Shown in pieces: positions 36,344 to 45,130 of a DNA stretch of 64,000 nt. The notes beneath the pieces were generated by a model. That model was not told the origin of the DNA and did no database searches. It saw nothing but the letters and a program-made list of their open reading frames with translations. Location of the stretch: positions 310,001 through 374,000 of the forward strand of contig NZ_QMDL01000001.1 of the NCBI RefSeq assembly GCF_003336705.1, written 5' to 3'. The first letter of the stretch is position 1; the number at the start of each line of letters is the position of its first letter. Both the position numbers and the translations under genes were made by a program. This stretch comes from Marinobacter litoralis. GTDB taxonomy: Bacteria > Pseudomonadota > Gammaproteobacteria > Pseudomonadales > Oleiphilaceae.

Positions 36344-36451
36344 GGGGCTGGAGGGGCGGCGTTCCGAAAACCGCTACAAGCACGTCCGTGTGCGCTTCTC
36401 TTCGGCCATCCATGGCCTACGACATTTTCGGAACGCCGCCCCTCCAGCCCC
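36344..36451. repeat. 108-bp palindromic element between liuA and liuB
   Basis: Perfect 27-bp inverted arms (36344-36370 and 36425-36451; outer bases GGGGCTGGAGGGGCGGCG) enclose a 54-base middle that has smaller internal palindromes such as GGCCATCCATGGCC. It lies wholly in the 168-base gap inside the liu operon, just before the liuB ribosome binding site. It is not followed by a T-run. It looks like a dispersed palindromic intergenic repeat that folds in the mRNA; no second copy is in this window. Confidence 0.8.
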
Positions 36452-36483
36452 TTGTCATACATTGGAAGCTGGGGCTCTTCGCT

Positions 36484-37650
36484 TTAATTGTTCAGGAAGA
36501 GTTCTCTGCCGATTAGCATCCGGCGAATTTCAGACGTACCCGCACCGATTTCATAGAGCTTGGCATCGCGAAGTAGGCGGCCAGTGGGGTATTCGTTGAT
36601 GTAGCCGTTGCCGCCGAGCAGCTGGATGGCATCCAGTGCCAGTTTGGTGGCCATTTCAGCGGAGTAAAGGATGGCGCCGGCGGCGTCTTTGCGGGTGGTT
36701 TCTCCGCGGTCGGCAGACATGGCAACCATGTAAACGTAGGATTTCGCGCTGTTCATCCAGGTGTACATGTCGGCAACTTTGCCTTGTACCAGTTCAAACT
36801 CGCCGATGGCCTGGCCGAACTGTTTGCGCTCGCGGATGTAAGGCACGGTTACGTCCAGGGCGGCTTGCATGATGCCCAGAGGGCCGCCGGACAGTACCAG
36901 GCGTTCGTAGTCGAGGCCGCTCATCAATACTTTGGCACCATTGCCTACACCGCCGAGTACGTTTTCTTTCGGAACCTTGCAGTCCTCGAAAACGAGTTCA
37001 CAGGTGTTGGAGCCGCGCATGCCGAGTTTGTCGAGTTTTTGGTGGCGGCTGAAGCCGGGGTAGTCGCGTTCTACGATAAAGGCCGTGACACCTTTCGAGC
37101 CGCCTTTTGGATCGGTTTTGGCGTAGATGACGTAGGTGCTTGCGTCCGGGCCGTTGGTGATCCACATTTTGTTGCCGTTGAGGACGTAGTGGTCGCCTTC
37201 GTCCCGGGCGTGGAGCTTCATGGAGATGACATCGGAGCCGGCGTTGGGCTCGGACATGGCCAGGGCGCCAACGTGCTCACCGCTGACGAGCTTCGGCAGG
37301 TATTTCTGTTTTTGTTCTTCGGTGCCGTTGCGGTGAATCTGGTTCACGCACAGGTTGGAGTGGGCACCGTAGGACAAGCCCACAGAGGCGGACGCGCGGC
37401 TGATTTCTTCCATTGCGATGACGTGCGCCAGGTAGCCCATGTCGGAGCCGCCGTATTCTTCTTTGACGGTAATACCCAGCAAGCCCATGTCGCCCATTTT
37501 CCGCCACAGATCCATGGGGAATTCGTTGTTGCGGTCGATTTCCTCGGCCCGGGGTGCAATTTCAGACGCGGCGAAGCTGTTAATCTGCTCGCGTAGCATG
37601 TCGAGAGTTTCGCCAAGGCCGAAATTCAGCTCTGAGTATTGTGACTTCAT
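36484..37650 (-). CDS. liuA: isovaleryl-CoA dehydrogenase
   Basis: A 388-residue acyl-CoA dehydrogenase. It has [36 protein letters not shown] and [18 protein letters not shown]. At the usual C-terminal base site the sequence is [12 protein letters not shown] without the Glu, while [19 protein letters not shown] carries a Glu in the position used as the base by isovaleryl-CoA dehydrogenases. This supports leucine-specific activity: isovaleryl-CoA to 3-methylcrotonyl-CoA. It is the first structural gene after liuR. Confidence 0.95.
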   Translation of the reverse strand: MKSQYSELNFGLGETLDMLREQINSFAASEIAPRAEEIDRNNEFPMDLWRKMGDMGLLGITVKEEYGGSDMGYLAHVIAMEEISRASASVGLSYGAHSNLCVNQIHRNGTEEQKQKYLPKLVSGEHVGALAMSEPNAGSDVISMKLHARDEGDHYVLNGNKMWITNGPDASTYVIYAKTDPKGGSKGVTAFIVERDYPGFSRHQKLDKLGMRGSNTCELVFEDCKVPKENVLGGVGNGAKVLMSGLDYERLVLSGGPLGIMQAALDVTVPYIRERKQFGQAIGEFELVQGKVADMYTWMNSAKSYVYMVAMSADRGETTRKDAAGAILYSAEMATKLALDAIQLLGGNGYINEYPTGRLLRDAKLYEIGAGTSEIRRMLIGRELFLNN

Positions 37651-37686
37651 GGTCGGCTACCTTTTTGTTTTGATATTGGGTTTCGG

Positions 37687-38139
37687 TTATCTGCCGCTAT
37701 CGGCGGCAGCGTCCTTAAGTACTTGTTCGCCCTGATCGTGGGCTTCTTTCTTTTTCTGAACGTCTGCAAGTGCCTCTCGGCACCTGGTTTCTGCATTGTC
37801 CATTTCCATTTCGGCCATGGCGAGGTCGGCTTTTTGTTGTTCCAGATGCGCTCGCCGGTCGGCCAGGATCTCCAGCATTTTCAGCAACTGCTTCTCGTTG
37901 CCCGTGATGGTTTCGTCCCAGAGGTCAAACAGCTCTTTGGTTTGACCCAGAGAAAATCCCATGCGCTTGCCCCGTAGGATCAGTTTCAAGCGAACCCGGT
38001 CTTTGGTGCTGAAGATGCGAGTCTGGCCGCGCCGTGAAGGCTTCAGCAAGCCTTGGTCTTCGTAGAAGCGGATGCTCCGGGTGGTGATGTCGAACTCTTG
38101 GGAGAGTTCGCTGATGCTGAAGGTTCGTTTCTCGCTCAT
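37687..38139 (-). CDS. liuR: MerR-family regulator of leucine/isovalerate utilisation
   Basis: A 150-residue MerR-type protein. Residues 5-75 form the winged helix-turn-helix (FSISELSQEFDITTRSIRFYEDQGLLKPSRRGQTRIF, in parts), followed by a long coiled coil (QLLKMLEILADRRAHLEQQKADLAMAEME, in parts) and an acidic tail. LiuR repressors in gammaproteobacteria bind sites near TTTACGTTAACGTAAA; a perfect copy lies 39 bases upstream of this start. It is the first gene of the liu operon, a usual place for LiuR. Confidence 0.93.
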   Translation of the reverse strand: MSEKRTFSISELSQEFDITTRSIRFYEDQGLLKPSRRGQTRIFSTKDRVRLKLILRGKRMGFSLGQTKELFDLWDETITGNEKQLLKMLEILADRRAHLEQQKADLAMAEMEMDNAETRCREALADVQKKKEAHDQGEQVLKDAAADSGR

Positions 38140-38177
38140 GGTGATTCTCGTACAATTTTTTCTTAGGTTAGTTGAAG

Positions 38178-38193
38178 TTTACGTTAACGTAAA
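38178..38193 (-). promoter_or_regulatory. perfect LiuR-type operator before liuR-liuABCDE
   Basis: TTTACGTTAACGTAAA is a perfect 16-bp palindrome, 39 bases before liuR. A TTGACC hexamer (38205-38210, minus strand) lies just upstream and could be the -35 element, so the site would overlap the promoter core and allow autoregulation. Confidence 0.85.
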
Positions 38194-38279
38194 GTGTGAT
38201 CTTGGGTCAATGCCGGATTTTAGGTGTAAGATATTGATTATTATGGATTGTACGCGATTTGGTGGGGCGGGGTGAGAAG

Positions 38280-38303
38280 GTGGCACCCATTGTTGGGTGC
38301 CAC
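38280..38303 (-). terminator. hairpin after the acyl-CoA ligase remnant
   Basis: A 10-bp stem (GTGGCACCCA / TGGGTGCCAC) with a TTGT loop lies 8 bases past the stop at 38311. There is no T-run on the minus strand after it, so it may be a weak terminator. Confidence 0.45.
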
Positions 38304-38310
38304 GGATGGT

Positions 38311-39143
38311 TCAGGCTTCGCTGGATGGATTCAGAAACTGCTCTCTTAGTTTACGCTTGAGCAGTTTGCCTGCGCTGTTCTTGGGTAATTCGTCAACAAA
38401 ATGAATGTGCTTGGGGATTTTGAAACCGGCCAGCTGGCTCTTTGCGTGCGTCATCAATGCGTCCGGATCGCGCGGGTGGCCCTCTCTCAGCACCGTGATA
38501 GCACAGATGGCTTCGATCCATTTTTCGTCGGGAACACCAATAACCGCGACTTCGGCAACCGATGGGTGTTGATATAAGGCTTCTTCAACATCTCGGCTCG
38601 CCACCAATACGCCGCCGGTGTTCACCACGTCTTTGATGCGATCGACGATGTAGATATAGCCCGCATCGTCCTGGTAGCCGAGGTCGCCCGAATGGAACCA
38701 GCCATCTTTAAAGGCTTCTGCCGTGGCTTCGGGTTTACCCCAGTAACCAACCATCAGTTGGGGTGAGCGATGGACAATCTCGCCTTGTTCTCCAGGCTGG
38801 CACTCCTGTCCTGTTACCGGGTCTACGATCTGGGTCCGGACGGTTTGTAATGGCCGCCCTGCAAAAGGGGGACATTCGGTGTGTTCATGAGGCAGCAGGA
38901 CGGTTGCCAGTGGGGCGATTTCACTTTGGCCGTAGCAGTTGTTTTGAGCCAACAGTTGATGTGCCACACGGTTGCTGGCGGCTTCAAGACCGGCGTAGCT
39001 CCACTGACGATCTGCGAACGCTAGGGCGGTTTTATCTCGGTGGCAGGCAGCTGAGCGCTCGATGGCATCACCAATGGTGTTGCGGAGCGCTCGATGGTTG
39101 GTGCTTTGGCTGTTCGGGGCAATACGTTTACGGAGTCATCCAT
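38311..39143 (-). pseudogene. decayed acyl-CoA ligase (FadD-type): frameshift plus large internal deletion
   Basis: The start ATG 39143 gives MDDSVNVLPRTAKA, then a one-base loss near 39100 moves the reading into another frame, which continues NHRALRNTIGDAIERSA and ALAFADRQWSYAGLEAASNR. That matches the N-terminus of an AMP-forming ligase. At about 38945 it jumps directly to NNCYGQSEIAPLATVLLPH, a core motif normally 200 or more residues later, and then runs normally to the end (FHSGDLGYQDDAGYIYIVDR, KNSAGKLLKRKLRE). The P-loop domain is gone. The C-terminal frame stays open, so a 218-residue fragment from GTG 38967 could still be made, but no working ligase. Confidence 0.85.
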
Positions 39144-39259
39144 GTTCCACCTCTGTTTGTTTATTGTTGTTTCTGCGAGAAAAGTCATTCCAGCTCCTTA
39201 CGTTATTGGTTGTGTTAGGACTAAAGCGGGAGTTGTTTCCGGCGCTGGATTCGGGTTAA

Positions 39260-39277
39260 TGTTTACGTTAACGTAAA
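39260..39277. promoter_or_regulatory. perfect LiuR-type operator between the ligase remnant and the SDR gene
   Basis: GTTTACGTTAACGTAAAC is a perfect 18-bp palindrome containing the same 16-bp core as the liuR site. It lies 79 bases before the SDR start and 117 bases before the divergent pseudogene start, so it can control both sides. Confidence 0.85.
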
Positions 39278-39355
39278 CTTAAAGGCAAGCGTGTCCCGAG
39301 TGTTTCGATGCCCAGGGCGCAACGTGACTAAACAAAATAAACAGGAAAGCAGGTT

Positions 39356-40117
39356 ATGGAATTCAAAAACGTTCCGGCTATCGTCACCGGTGGCGCATCT
39401 GGATTGGGCGAAGGCGCGGCCCGTGCACTGGCAGCGGCGGGCTGCAAAGTCGCCATTCTGGATGTGAACAAAGAGCAGGGTGAAAAAGTGGCTGCCGAGA
39501 TTGGTGGCATTTTTCTGAACTGCGATGTGTCCTCCGCGGACAGCGCAGAGGCGGCAGTCACCGCGGCCCGTGAAGCCCACGGCCCCTGCGGTGTTGCAAT
39601 CAACTGCGCCGGTATTGGTCCTGCTGAAAAGATTCTGGGCCGAGAAGGCGTGATGCCGCTGGAAAACTTTAGCCGTGTCATTCAGATCAACTTGATTGGC
39701 ACCTTCAACATTCTTCGCTTGGCCGCGGCCGATATGGCGCAGCGTGAGCCTAACGAAGATGGTGAGCGGGGTGTAATCATTAACACCGCGTCTGTTGCGG
39801 CTTACGAAGGTCAGATTGGACAGGCTGCCTACAGTGCCTCCAAAGGCGGCGTGGTGGCGTTGACGCTGCAATCCGCACGCGAACTGGCGCGGGAAGGTGT
39901 GCGTGTGAACACCATTGCACCGGGCTTGTTCTTGACGCCAATGCTGGCGGGCATGCCGCAAGAAGTTCAGGATAGCTTGGCGGCGACTCTGCCGTTCCCG
40001 AAACGCCTTGGTAAGCCGGAAGAGTTCGGCATGATGGTCGATCAGATGGTACGAAACCCGTTGCTGAACGGCGAAGTCGTGCGGTTGGACTGCGCTTTGC
40101 GCATGGCACCACGATAA
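39356..40117 (+). CDS. SDR 3-hydroxyacyl-CoA dehydrogenase (IvdG/HSD10-like)
   Basis: A 253-residue short-chain dehydrogenase. The cofactor motif [10 protein letters not shown] lies near residue 10, NCAG near 83 and the catalytic YSASK at about 159-163. The branch resembles human HSD17B10, including [31 protein letters not shown] (in parts) and [26 protein letters not shown] (in parts). It likely oxidises 3-hydroxy-2-methylbutyryl-CoA in isoleucine breakdown. The thiolase two genes on would do the next step. Confidence 0.9.
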   Translation: MEFKNVPAIVTGGASGLGEGAARALAAAGCKVAILDVNKEQGEKVAAEIGGIFLNCDVSSADSAEAAVTAAREAHGPCGVAINCAGIGPAEKILGREGVMPLENFSRVIQINLIGTFNILRLAAADMAQREPNEDGERGVIINTASVAAYEGQIGQAAYSASKGGVVALTLQSARELAREGVRVNTIAPGLFLTPMLAGMPQEVQDSLAATLPFPKRLGKPEEFGMMVDQMVRNPLLNGEVVRLDCALRMAPR

Positions 40118-40140
40118 AACAACAACCACAGGTGACAAGT

Positions 40141-41289
40141 ATGACGAACCCTGTTGATCAAGAAGAGCTGAACCTGTTCCGGGACTCGGTCATCAAAGCG
40201 CTGGAAACCGAAGTTGCGCCGCATTACGAAGCCTGGGAAAAGGAAGGCATTGTGCCCCGGGAGCTTTGGAATACCCTGGGCGAAGCCGGCATGTTGTGTG
40301 TTGACGTGCCCGAAGACTGCGGCGGTTGCGGCGCACCCTTCCAATATTCAGTGGTCGTCGGCGAAGAGCTGGCGCGCATGGGGTTTGGAGCGCTTTCCAC
40401 CAACGTGATGGTGCATTCTGACATCGTAGCGCCGTACCTGTCTCATATCGGCAACGATGAGCAAAAGCAGCAATGGCTACCCAAGATGGTGTCCGGCGAG
40501 GCCGTCGGTGCCATCGCCATGACCGAACCGGGCGCGGGCAGCGACTTGCAAGCCATGCGGGCCAATGCGGTTAAAGATGGCGATGATTACATTCTCAACG
40601 GCTCCAAGACGTTCATTACGAACGGTCAGCATGCGAACATGGTGATCGTCGCGGCGAAAACCGACCCCAGCGCGGGTGCTAAGGGTATCAGTCTGTTTTT
40701 GGTTGATACGTCTCTACCCGGGTTCAGCTGTGGCCAAAACATCGACAAAATTGGCCAGCATTCGGGCGACACCTCCGAGTTGTTTTTCTCCGACATGCGC
40801 ATTCCCGCCTCGGCGTTGCTGGGCGAAGAAGGGCAGGGCTTTATCTACCTGATGCGTGAGTTGCCCCGTGAGCGCTTGGTGATCGGCGCTTTGGGCGTTG
40901 CTGCAGCCCGAGGTTCGTTGGATATGACCATCCAATACACTCAGGAGCGGGAACTGTTCGGCCAGAAGCTCAGCCAGCTTCAGAACACCCGTTTCGAAAT
41001 CGCCCGGATGGAAACCGACTACCGCATCAACAAGGCGTTCGTAGACCAGTGCATTCGCCAGTACGAGGCTGGCGATCTCGATGCGCCGACCGCCTCTATG
41101 GCCAAGTACAGTGCCACGGAGATGCAGTGTCGTGTGGCTGATGGTTGTTTGCAGTTGTTCGGCGGTTACGGTTACACCACTGAGTATCCGATTTCCCGGA
41201 ATTTCATTGATGCTCGGGTGCAGCGTATTTATGGCGGCACATCTGAGGTAATGAAAGAGATCATTGCCCGTTCGGTGCTTGGGCGCTGA
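40141..41289 (+). CDS. acyl-CoA dehydrogenase, long-chain-like branch
   Basis: About 382 residues from ATG 40141, with AGGTGAC upstream; a GTG at 40132 is a poorer start. Motifs: AMTEPGAGSDLQAMRANA, TFITNGQHANMVIVAAKTD. The loop near the end is RIYGGTSEVMKEII, lacking the usual Glu, while LPRERLVIGALGVAAARGS has a Glu in the LCAD/isovaleryl type position. In this cluster it may act on 2-methylbutyryl-CoA, but a longer-chain substrate is also possible. It lies between the SDR and thiolase genes. Confidence 0.88.
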   Translation: MTNPVDQEELNLFRDSVIKALETEVAPHYEAWEKEGIVPRELWNTLGEAGMLCVDVPEDCGGCGAPFQYSVVVGEELARMGFGALSTNVMVHSDIVAPYLSHIGNDEQKQQWLPKMVSGEAVGAIAMTEPGAGSDLQAMRANAVKDGDDYILNGSKTFITNGQHANMVIVAAKTDPSAGAKGISLFLVDTSLPGFSCGQNIDKIGQHSGDTSELFFSDMRIPASALLGEEGQGFIYLMRELPRERLVIGALGVAAARGSLDMTIQYTQERELFGQKLSQLQNTRFEIARMETDYRINKAFVDQCIRQYEAGDLDAPTASMAKYSATEMQCRVADGCLQLFGGYGYTTEYPISRNFIDARVQRIYGGTSEVMKEIIARSVLGR

Positions 41290-41331
41290 TAGCGTTCTGT
41301 GTGTCTGGTTTGGGCTCCTAGCCTTTGATGT

Positions 41332-41595
41332 GTGCGGGCGGGTACGCGGGGTATGGGGTGTTTTTCTTCTGGGAAAAATAACTCGCTTCGCTCCGACATC
41401 TTTTTCCCTGCCAGAAAAACACCCCACACCCCCCTACCGACGGGCAGCACGGGTATAGGAAGTTTTCCCGGTGAACCCGCCAATGCCCGTCGGCGCGGGG
41501 TGGTCTTTTCATTTTTTGCCAGAAAATGATGTCTGAGCGAAGCGAGTTCTTTTTCAAAAAAAAATGAAAAGGCCAGCGCGCAAGCCCGCCCGCAC
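41332..41595. repeat. composite palindromic repeat (two units, A and B, in inverted order)
   Basis: The 411-base gap between dehydrogenase and thiolase genes is mostly this element. Outer arms GTGCGGGCGGG (41332-41342) and CCCGCCCGCAC (41585-41595) are perfect. Unit A (41354-41426) has arms TGGGGTGTTTTTC / GAAAAACACCCCA and GGGAAAAA / TTTTTCCC around a core at 41380-41400. Unit B (41505-41571) has arms CTTTTCATTTTTT / AAAAAATGAAAAG around the same core in opposite orientation (41528-41548), 20 of 21 bases identical. A further pair CCGACGGGCA (41437-41446) and TGCCCGTCGG (41484-41493) lies between. Resembles REP/BIME-type elements. Confidence 0.8.
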
Positions 41596-41700
41596 AACGG
41601 GAAGTCTGGGAGCGGAAAACGGCCCTGTTGAAAAGCGTACAGGTTAATAACCAGATTTTGTTAGCCGAATTTTGTCCATTACATAAGGAGAACAATACCC

Positions 41701-42879
41701 ATGAACAACGATGTCGTAATAGCAGGCTCTGCCCGAACACCGATGGGCGGCATGATGGGCTCTTTGAGCTCTGTACGTTCCCCGGAACTGGGCGCTATCT
41801 CCATCAAGGCGGCTATTGAACGGTCTGGATTGCAGCCGGCCGATATTCAGGAAGTGATCATGGGCTGTGTGCTGCCGGGTGGGCTGGGGCAGGCCCCTGC
41901 GCGCCAGGCTTCCCGTGCCTCGGGCATCCCCGACAGCTCTGGCTGCACCACCATCAACAAAATGTGCGGCTCTGGCATGCAGGCCGTCATTATGGCCCAT
42001 GACCAAATTAAAGCCGGCACCAACAACATCATGATTGCGGGCGGCATGGAAAACATGAGTCAGGCACCGTATCTGCTGCCCAAGGCCCGCGCGGGCATGC
42101 GTATGGGGCATGGTCAGGTGATGGATAGCATGTTTCTGGATGGCCTCGAAGATGCCTATGAAGGTGGGCTGATGGGCGTATTCGCCCAGCGCACGGCCGA
42201 TAAGTTCAACATCACTCGCCAAGACATGGACGAGTTTGCGATCGGGTCATTGCAGAAGGCGTTGGCTGCAATTGAGAATGGTTGGTTTCGCGATGAGATT
42301 ACGCCGGTTACCGTCTCTGGCCGCGGCGGTGACACTGAAGTTGATACTGATGAACAACCCGGTAACGCCAAGCCCGAGAAGATTCCGCACCTGAAGCCTG
42401 CGTTCGCTAAAGACGGTTCGGTAACGGCTGCTAACTCCAGCTCTATCAGTGATGGTGCGTCTGCACTGGTGCTGGCTTCTGCCGCTGAAGCGGAAGCTCG
42501 CGGGCTAACGCCTCAAGCGCGAATTGTTGCTCATGCCACTCACGCTCGGTTGCCAGCGGAGTTTACCTTGGCTCCCATTGGTTCCATCGAAAAGGTGCTA
42601 GCGAAAGCGGGTTGGACCGTGGACGACGTTGATCTGTTCGAAATCAACGAAGCCTTTGCGGTGGTTACGCTTGCGGCGATCAATGAGCTAAAGCTGCCGG
42701 CCGAAAAGGTCAACGTTCACGGTGGCGCCTGTGCACTGGGGCATCCGATCGGTTCATCCGGTTCCCGTATCCTGATCACCTTGATCAACGCACTGAAACA
42801 GCGTGGTCTCAAACGAGGTGTGGCATCGCTCTGTATTGGTGGGGGAGAAGGTACCGCGGTAGCGGTTGAACTCATTTAA
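41701..42879 (+). CDS. acetyl-CoA acyltransferase (thiolase, IvdA-like)
   Basis: A 392-residue thiolase. The acylated Cys is about residue 89 in NKMCGSGMQ, His in the NEAFAV region, and the second Cys in GGACALGHPIGSSGSRI; CIGGGEGTAVAVELI ends the protein. It cleaves 2-methylacetoacetyl-CoA to propionyl-CoA and acetyl-CoA in isoleucine breakdown, or acetoacetyl-CoA to two acetyl-CoA; sequence alone does not separate these. AAGGAG lies before the ATG. The 411-base repeat gap upstream means it may have its own promoter. Confidence 0.92.
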   Translation: MNNDVVIAGSARTPMGGMMGSLSSVRSPELGAISIKAAIERSGLQPADIQEVIMGCVLPGGLGQAPARQASRASGIPDSSGCTTINKMCGSGMQAVIMAHDQIKAGTNNIMIAGGMENMSQAPYLLPKARAGMRMGHGQVMDSMFLDGLEDAYEGGLMGVFAQRTADKFNITRQDMDEFAIGSLQKALAAIENGWFRDEITPVTVSGRGGDTEVDTDEQPGNAKPEKIPHLKPAFAKDGSVTAANSSSISDGASALVLASAAEAEARGLTPQARIVAHATHARLPAEFTLAPIGSIEKVLAKAGWTVDDVDLFEINEAFAVVTLAAINELKLPAEKVNVHGGACALGHPIGSSGSRILITLINALKQRGLKRGVASLCIGGGEGTAVAVELI

Positions 42880-42886
42880 AGCAGCG

Positions 42887-42913
42887 TGGCCGGACGCAGG
42901 ACACGTCCGGCCA
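42887..42913. terminator. bidirectional hairpin between thiolase and ilvD
   Basis: TGGCCGGAC and GTCCGGCCA form a perfect 9-bp stem with a 9-base loop, between two converging stops (42879 and 42929). Confidence 0.75.
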
Positions 42914-42928
42914 TTTAGCCGTGCAGGG

Positions 42929-44605
42929 TTACGGCAGGTCAGTGACTGCACCGGTAGACGCTGAACTCACCGTCCGAGCGTATTTAGCCAATACGCCGCG
43001 AGTCACTCTGGGTTCGGGCGACTTCCAGGCTTTGCGCCGTTTCTCCATTTCTTCTTCCGAAATCTCCAGAACAATGGTGTTGTTCACCGCATCAATGGTG
43101 ATGGTGTCGCCTTCTTCGACCAAGGCGATTGGGCCACCCACAGCGGCTTCCGGGGTGATATGCCCGACGACGAAACCGTGACTGCCGCCAGAAAAACGGC
43201 CATCCGTAATCAACGCCACATCACTGCCCAAACCGCGGCCCATAATGGCTGAAGTGGGGCTTAGCATTTCGCGCATACCCGGCCCGCCTTTGGGGCCTTC
43301 GTAACGGATCACCAGCACATCTCCGGCCACCACGCTGCCGTCCAGAATGCGCTCTTGCGCTTCCTCTTCGGAATGAAATACCCGCGCGCGGCCTGAGAAG
43401 TGTGTACCTTCCTTGCCAGTGATTTTGGCAACCGAACCTTCCGGCGCCAGATTGCCGTACAGGATGCGCAAATGGCTGTCAGCTTTAATCGGATTCTCGA
43501 AGGCCCGGATGATCTGCTGATCTTCGGGGTAGGGCGTTACGCCGGCCAGATTTTCAGCCAGTGTTTTACCCGTCACCGTCATGCAGTCGCCGTGCAACAT
43601 GCCGCGATCCAGTAGCATCTTCATGAGCGGCTGAATACCGCCAATCGCTACCAGCTCAGACATCATGTAATGCCCGGACGGGCGAAGGTCTGCAAGCACA
43701 GGAACGGTTTTACCAATCCGGACAAAGTCGTCTAAAGACAACTCAACACCGACGGTACTCGCCATACCCAGCAAGTGCAGCACCGCATTGGTGGAACCGC
43801 CCAGCGTAATAACAACCGTGATGGCATTTTCGAAGGCTTCGCGCGTCATGATGTCAGACGGTTTAATGTCAGCATCCAGCAGTTTCAGCACCGCCTCACC
43901 GGCCGCTTCGCAATCGGCCAGTTTGTTATTAGACACCGCGTTCTGGGCTGAACTGCCCGGCAAACTCATGCCCATCGCCTCAATTGCAGAAGCCATGGTA
44001 TTCGCCGTATACATACCACCACAGGAACCGGCCCCGGGAATCGCCGTCTCCTCGATTTGCTTCACTTCAATTAAATCCATCTTGCCCTGAGCGTGCGCAC
44101 CCACGGCTTCAAACACCGAAATAATGTCGGTGTGATTCTCACCCGGCTGAATCGTCCCGCCATAGACAAACACCGACGGCCGGTTCAACCGCGCCAACCC
44201 CATCAAACAACCGGGCATGTTCTTATCACACCCGCCAATCGCCACCAGCCCGTCAAACCCTTCACAACCGGCCACCGTCTCAATGGAATCCGCAATCACT
44301 TCCCGGGAAACCAGAGAATACTTCATGCCCTCCGTCCCGTTGGCGATCCCATCGGAAACCGTGATGGTATTAAAAATCAGGCTTTTGCCACCGGCTTTAT
44401 CCGCACCCTTGGCAGCCTCACGAGCCAGCCTGTCAATGTGCATATTACAAGGCGTCAGATTACTCCAGGTGGAAGCAATCCCGACTTGAGGCTTCCGGAA
44501 ATCCGCATCCTCGAAACCCACTGCCCGCAACATAGCTCGGCTGGCAGACTTATTAATGCCATCTACCACCGGTGCAGAATAGCGACGACGTTTATCCGTA
44601 GCCAT
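42929..44605 (-). CDS. ilvD: dihydroxy-acid dehydratase
   Basis: About 558 residues from ATG 44605, preceded by AAGGTGG; the frame extends further upstream without support. IlvD features: iron-sulfur Cys residues in the [17 protein letters not shown] and [11 protein letters not shown] segments, and the C-terminal [21 protein letters not shown] (in parts). It dehydrates dihydroxy-isovalerate and its isoleucine analogue to the 2-keto acids. The gene lies downstream of ilvGM but is separated by a 246-base gap holding a palindromic repeat, so co-transcription is uncertain. Confidence 0.95.
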   Translation of the reverse strand: MATDKRRRYSAPVVDGINKSASRAMLRAVGFEDADFRKPQVGIASTWSNLTPCNMHIDRLAREAAKGADKAGGKSLIFNTITVSDGIANGTEGMKYSLVSREVIADSIETVAGCEGFDGLVAIGGCDKNMPGCLMGLARLNRPSVFVYGGTIQPGENHTDIISVFEAVGAHAQGKMDLIEVKQIEETAIPGAGSCGGMYTANTMASAIEAMGMSLPGSSAQNAVSNNKLADCEAAGEAVLKLLDADIKPSDIMTREAFENAITVVITLGGSTNAVLHLLGMASTVGVELSLDDFVRIGKTVPVLADLRPSGHYMMSELVAIGGIQPLMKMLLDRGMLHGDCMTVTGKTLAENLAGVTPYPEDQQIIRAFENPIKADSHLRILYGNLAPEGSVAKITGKEGTHFSGRARVFHSEEEAQERILDGSVVAGDVLVIRYEGPKGGPGMREMLSPTSAIMGRGLGSDVALITDGRFSGGSHGFVVGHITPEAAVGGPIALVEEGDTITIDAVNNTIVLEISEEEMEKRRKAWKSPEPRVTRGVLAKYARTVSSASTGAVTDLP

Positions 44606-44717
44606 GAAACCACCTTTAATAAGTTGTTGATCGAAAAAATCGTAGCCCCAGAGAACACCACATAGCAATGAAGTGCAACCGTCCACCACGGCCTATCCCC
44701 AAAAGGTTCGCCGGTAG

Positions 44718-44804
44718 CGGGGTGCGGAGTCATTTTCTGACAGGGAAAAAGATGTCTGAGCGAAGCGAGTTATTTTTCCCAGAAGAAAATGACTCCACAC
44801 CCCG
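44718..44804. repeat. palindromic repeat unit C, same family as units A and B
   Basis: Arms of 21 bases (44718-44738 and 44784-44804) pair with one mismatch, with an inner GGGAAAAA / TTTTTCCC pair. The core at 44751-44771 is identical to the unit B core and differs at one base from unit A. It fills most of the 246-base gap between ilvM and ilvD. Flanks such as CAAACCCGCCC resemble the right flank of unit B. Confidence 0.8.
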
Positions 44805-44851
44805 CAAACCCGCCCCCAAACCAAAAGGCTAGAAGCCGAAAACACCCAAAC

Positions 44852-45130
44852 TCAACCTAAAGCCGACCGAACAGCACTCTGAGGCTGAACCAAAACCTCC
44901 GCCACCGTATGCAACTTCTCCAACTGAGCCTTAAGCATAGCAATCGGCCGGGAACCCTCCAGCGTCAACGCAATATCCAAATGCTCGCTCCCCGAGCTCA
45001 TCGACATCTCAGAAATCCGAAACCCACGCACCCGAACCACCTGACACAACCGCTCAAGCGCCGCCGCCTCCATATGCATACGACAATTCAAGTTATAGCT
45101 GGGTGTAGAACACTCTGCTTGCGGACTCAT
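44852..45130 (-). CDS. ilvM: acetolactate synthase small (regulatory) subunit, ilvM type
   Basis: A 92-residue ACT-domain protein with the short IlvM length rather than the 160-residue IlvH. The pattern AAALERLCQVVRVRGFRISEMSM and LDIALTLEGSRPIAMLKAQLEKL (in parts) fits the single ACT fold. It activates the large subunit. Its ATG overlaps the ilvG stop (ATGA), so the two are coupled as in enteric ilvGM. Confidence 0.88.
   Translation of the reverse strand: MSPQAECSTPSYNLNCRMHMEAAALERLCQVVRVRGFRISEMSMSSGSEHLDIALTLEGSRPIAMLKAQLEKLHTVAEVLVQPQSAVRSALG

Noticed and set aside
36316..36462. N-terminal extension of liuB to 36462
   Set aside because: The extension would translate the palindromic repeat; ATG 36315 has a good ribosome binding site and matches the family start.
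41290..41700. small plus- and minus-strand frames in the 411-base gap
   Set aside because: They run through the palindromic repeats and encode low-complexity peptides; no ribosome binding sites.
44606..44689. N-terminal extension of ilvD
   Set aside because: ATG 44605 has AAGGTGG and gives the normal IlvD start [10 protein letters not shown]; the extra residues are not part of the family.
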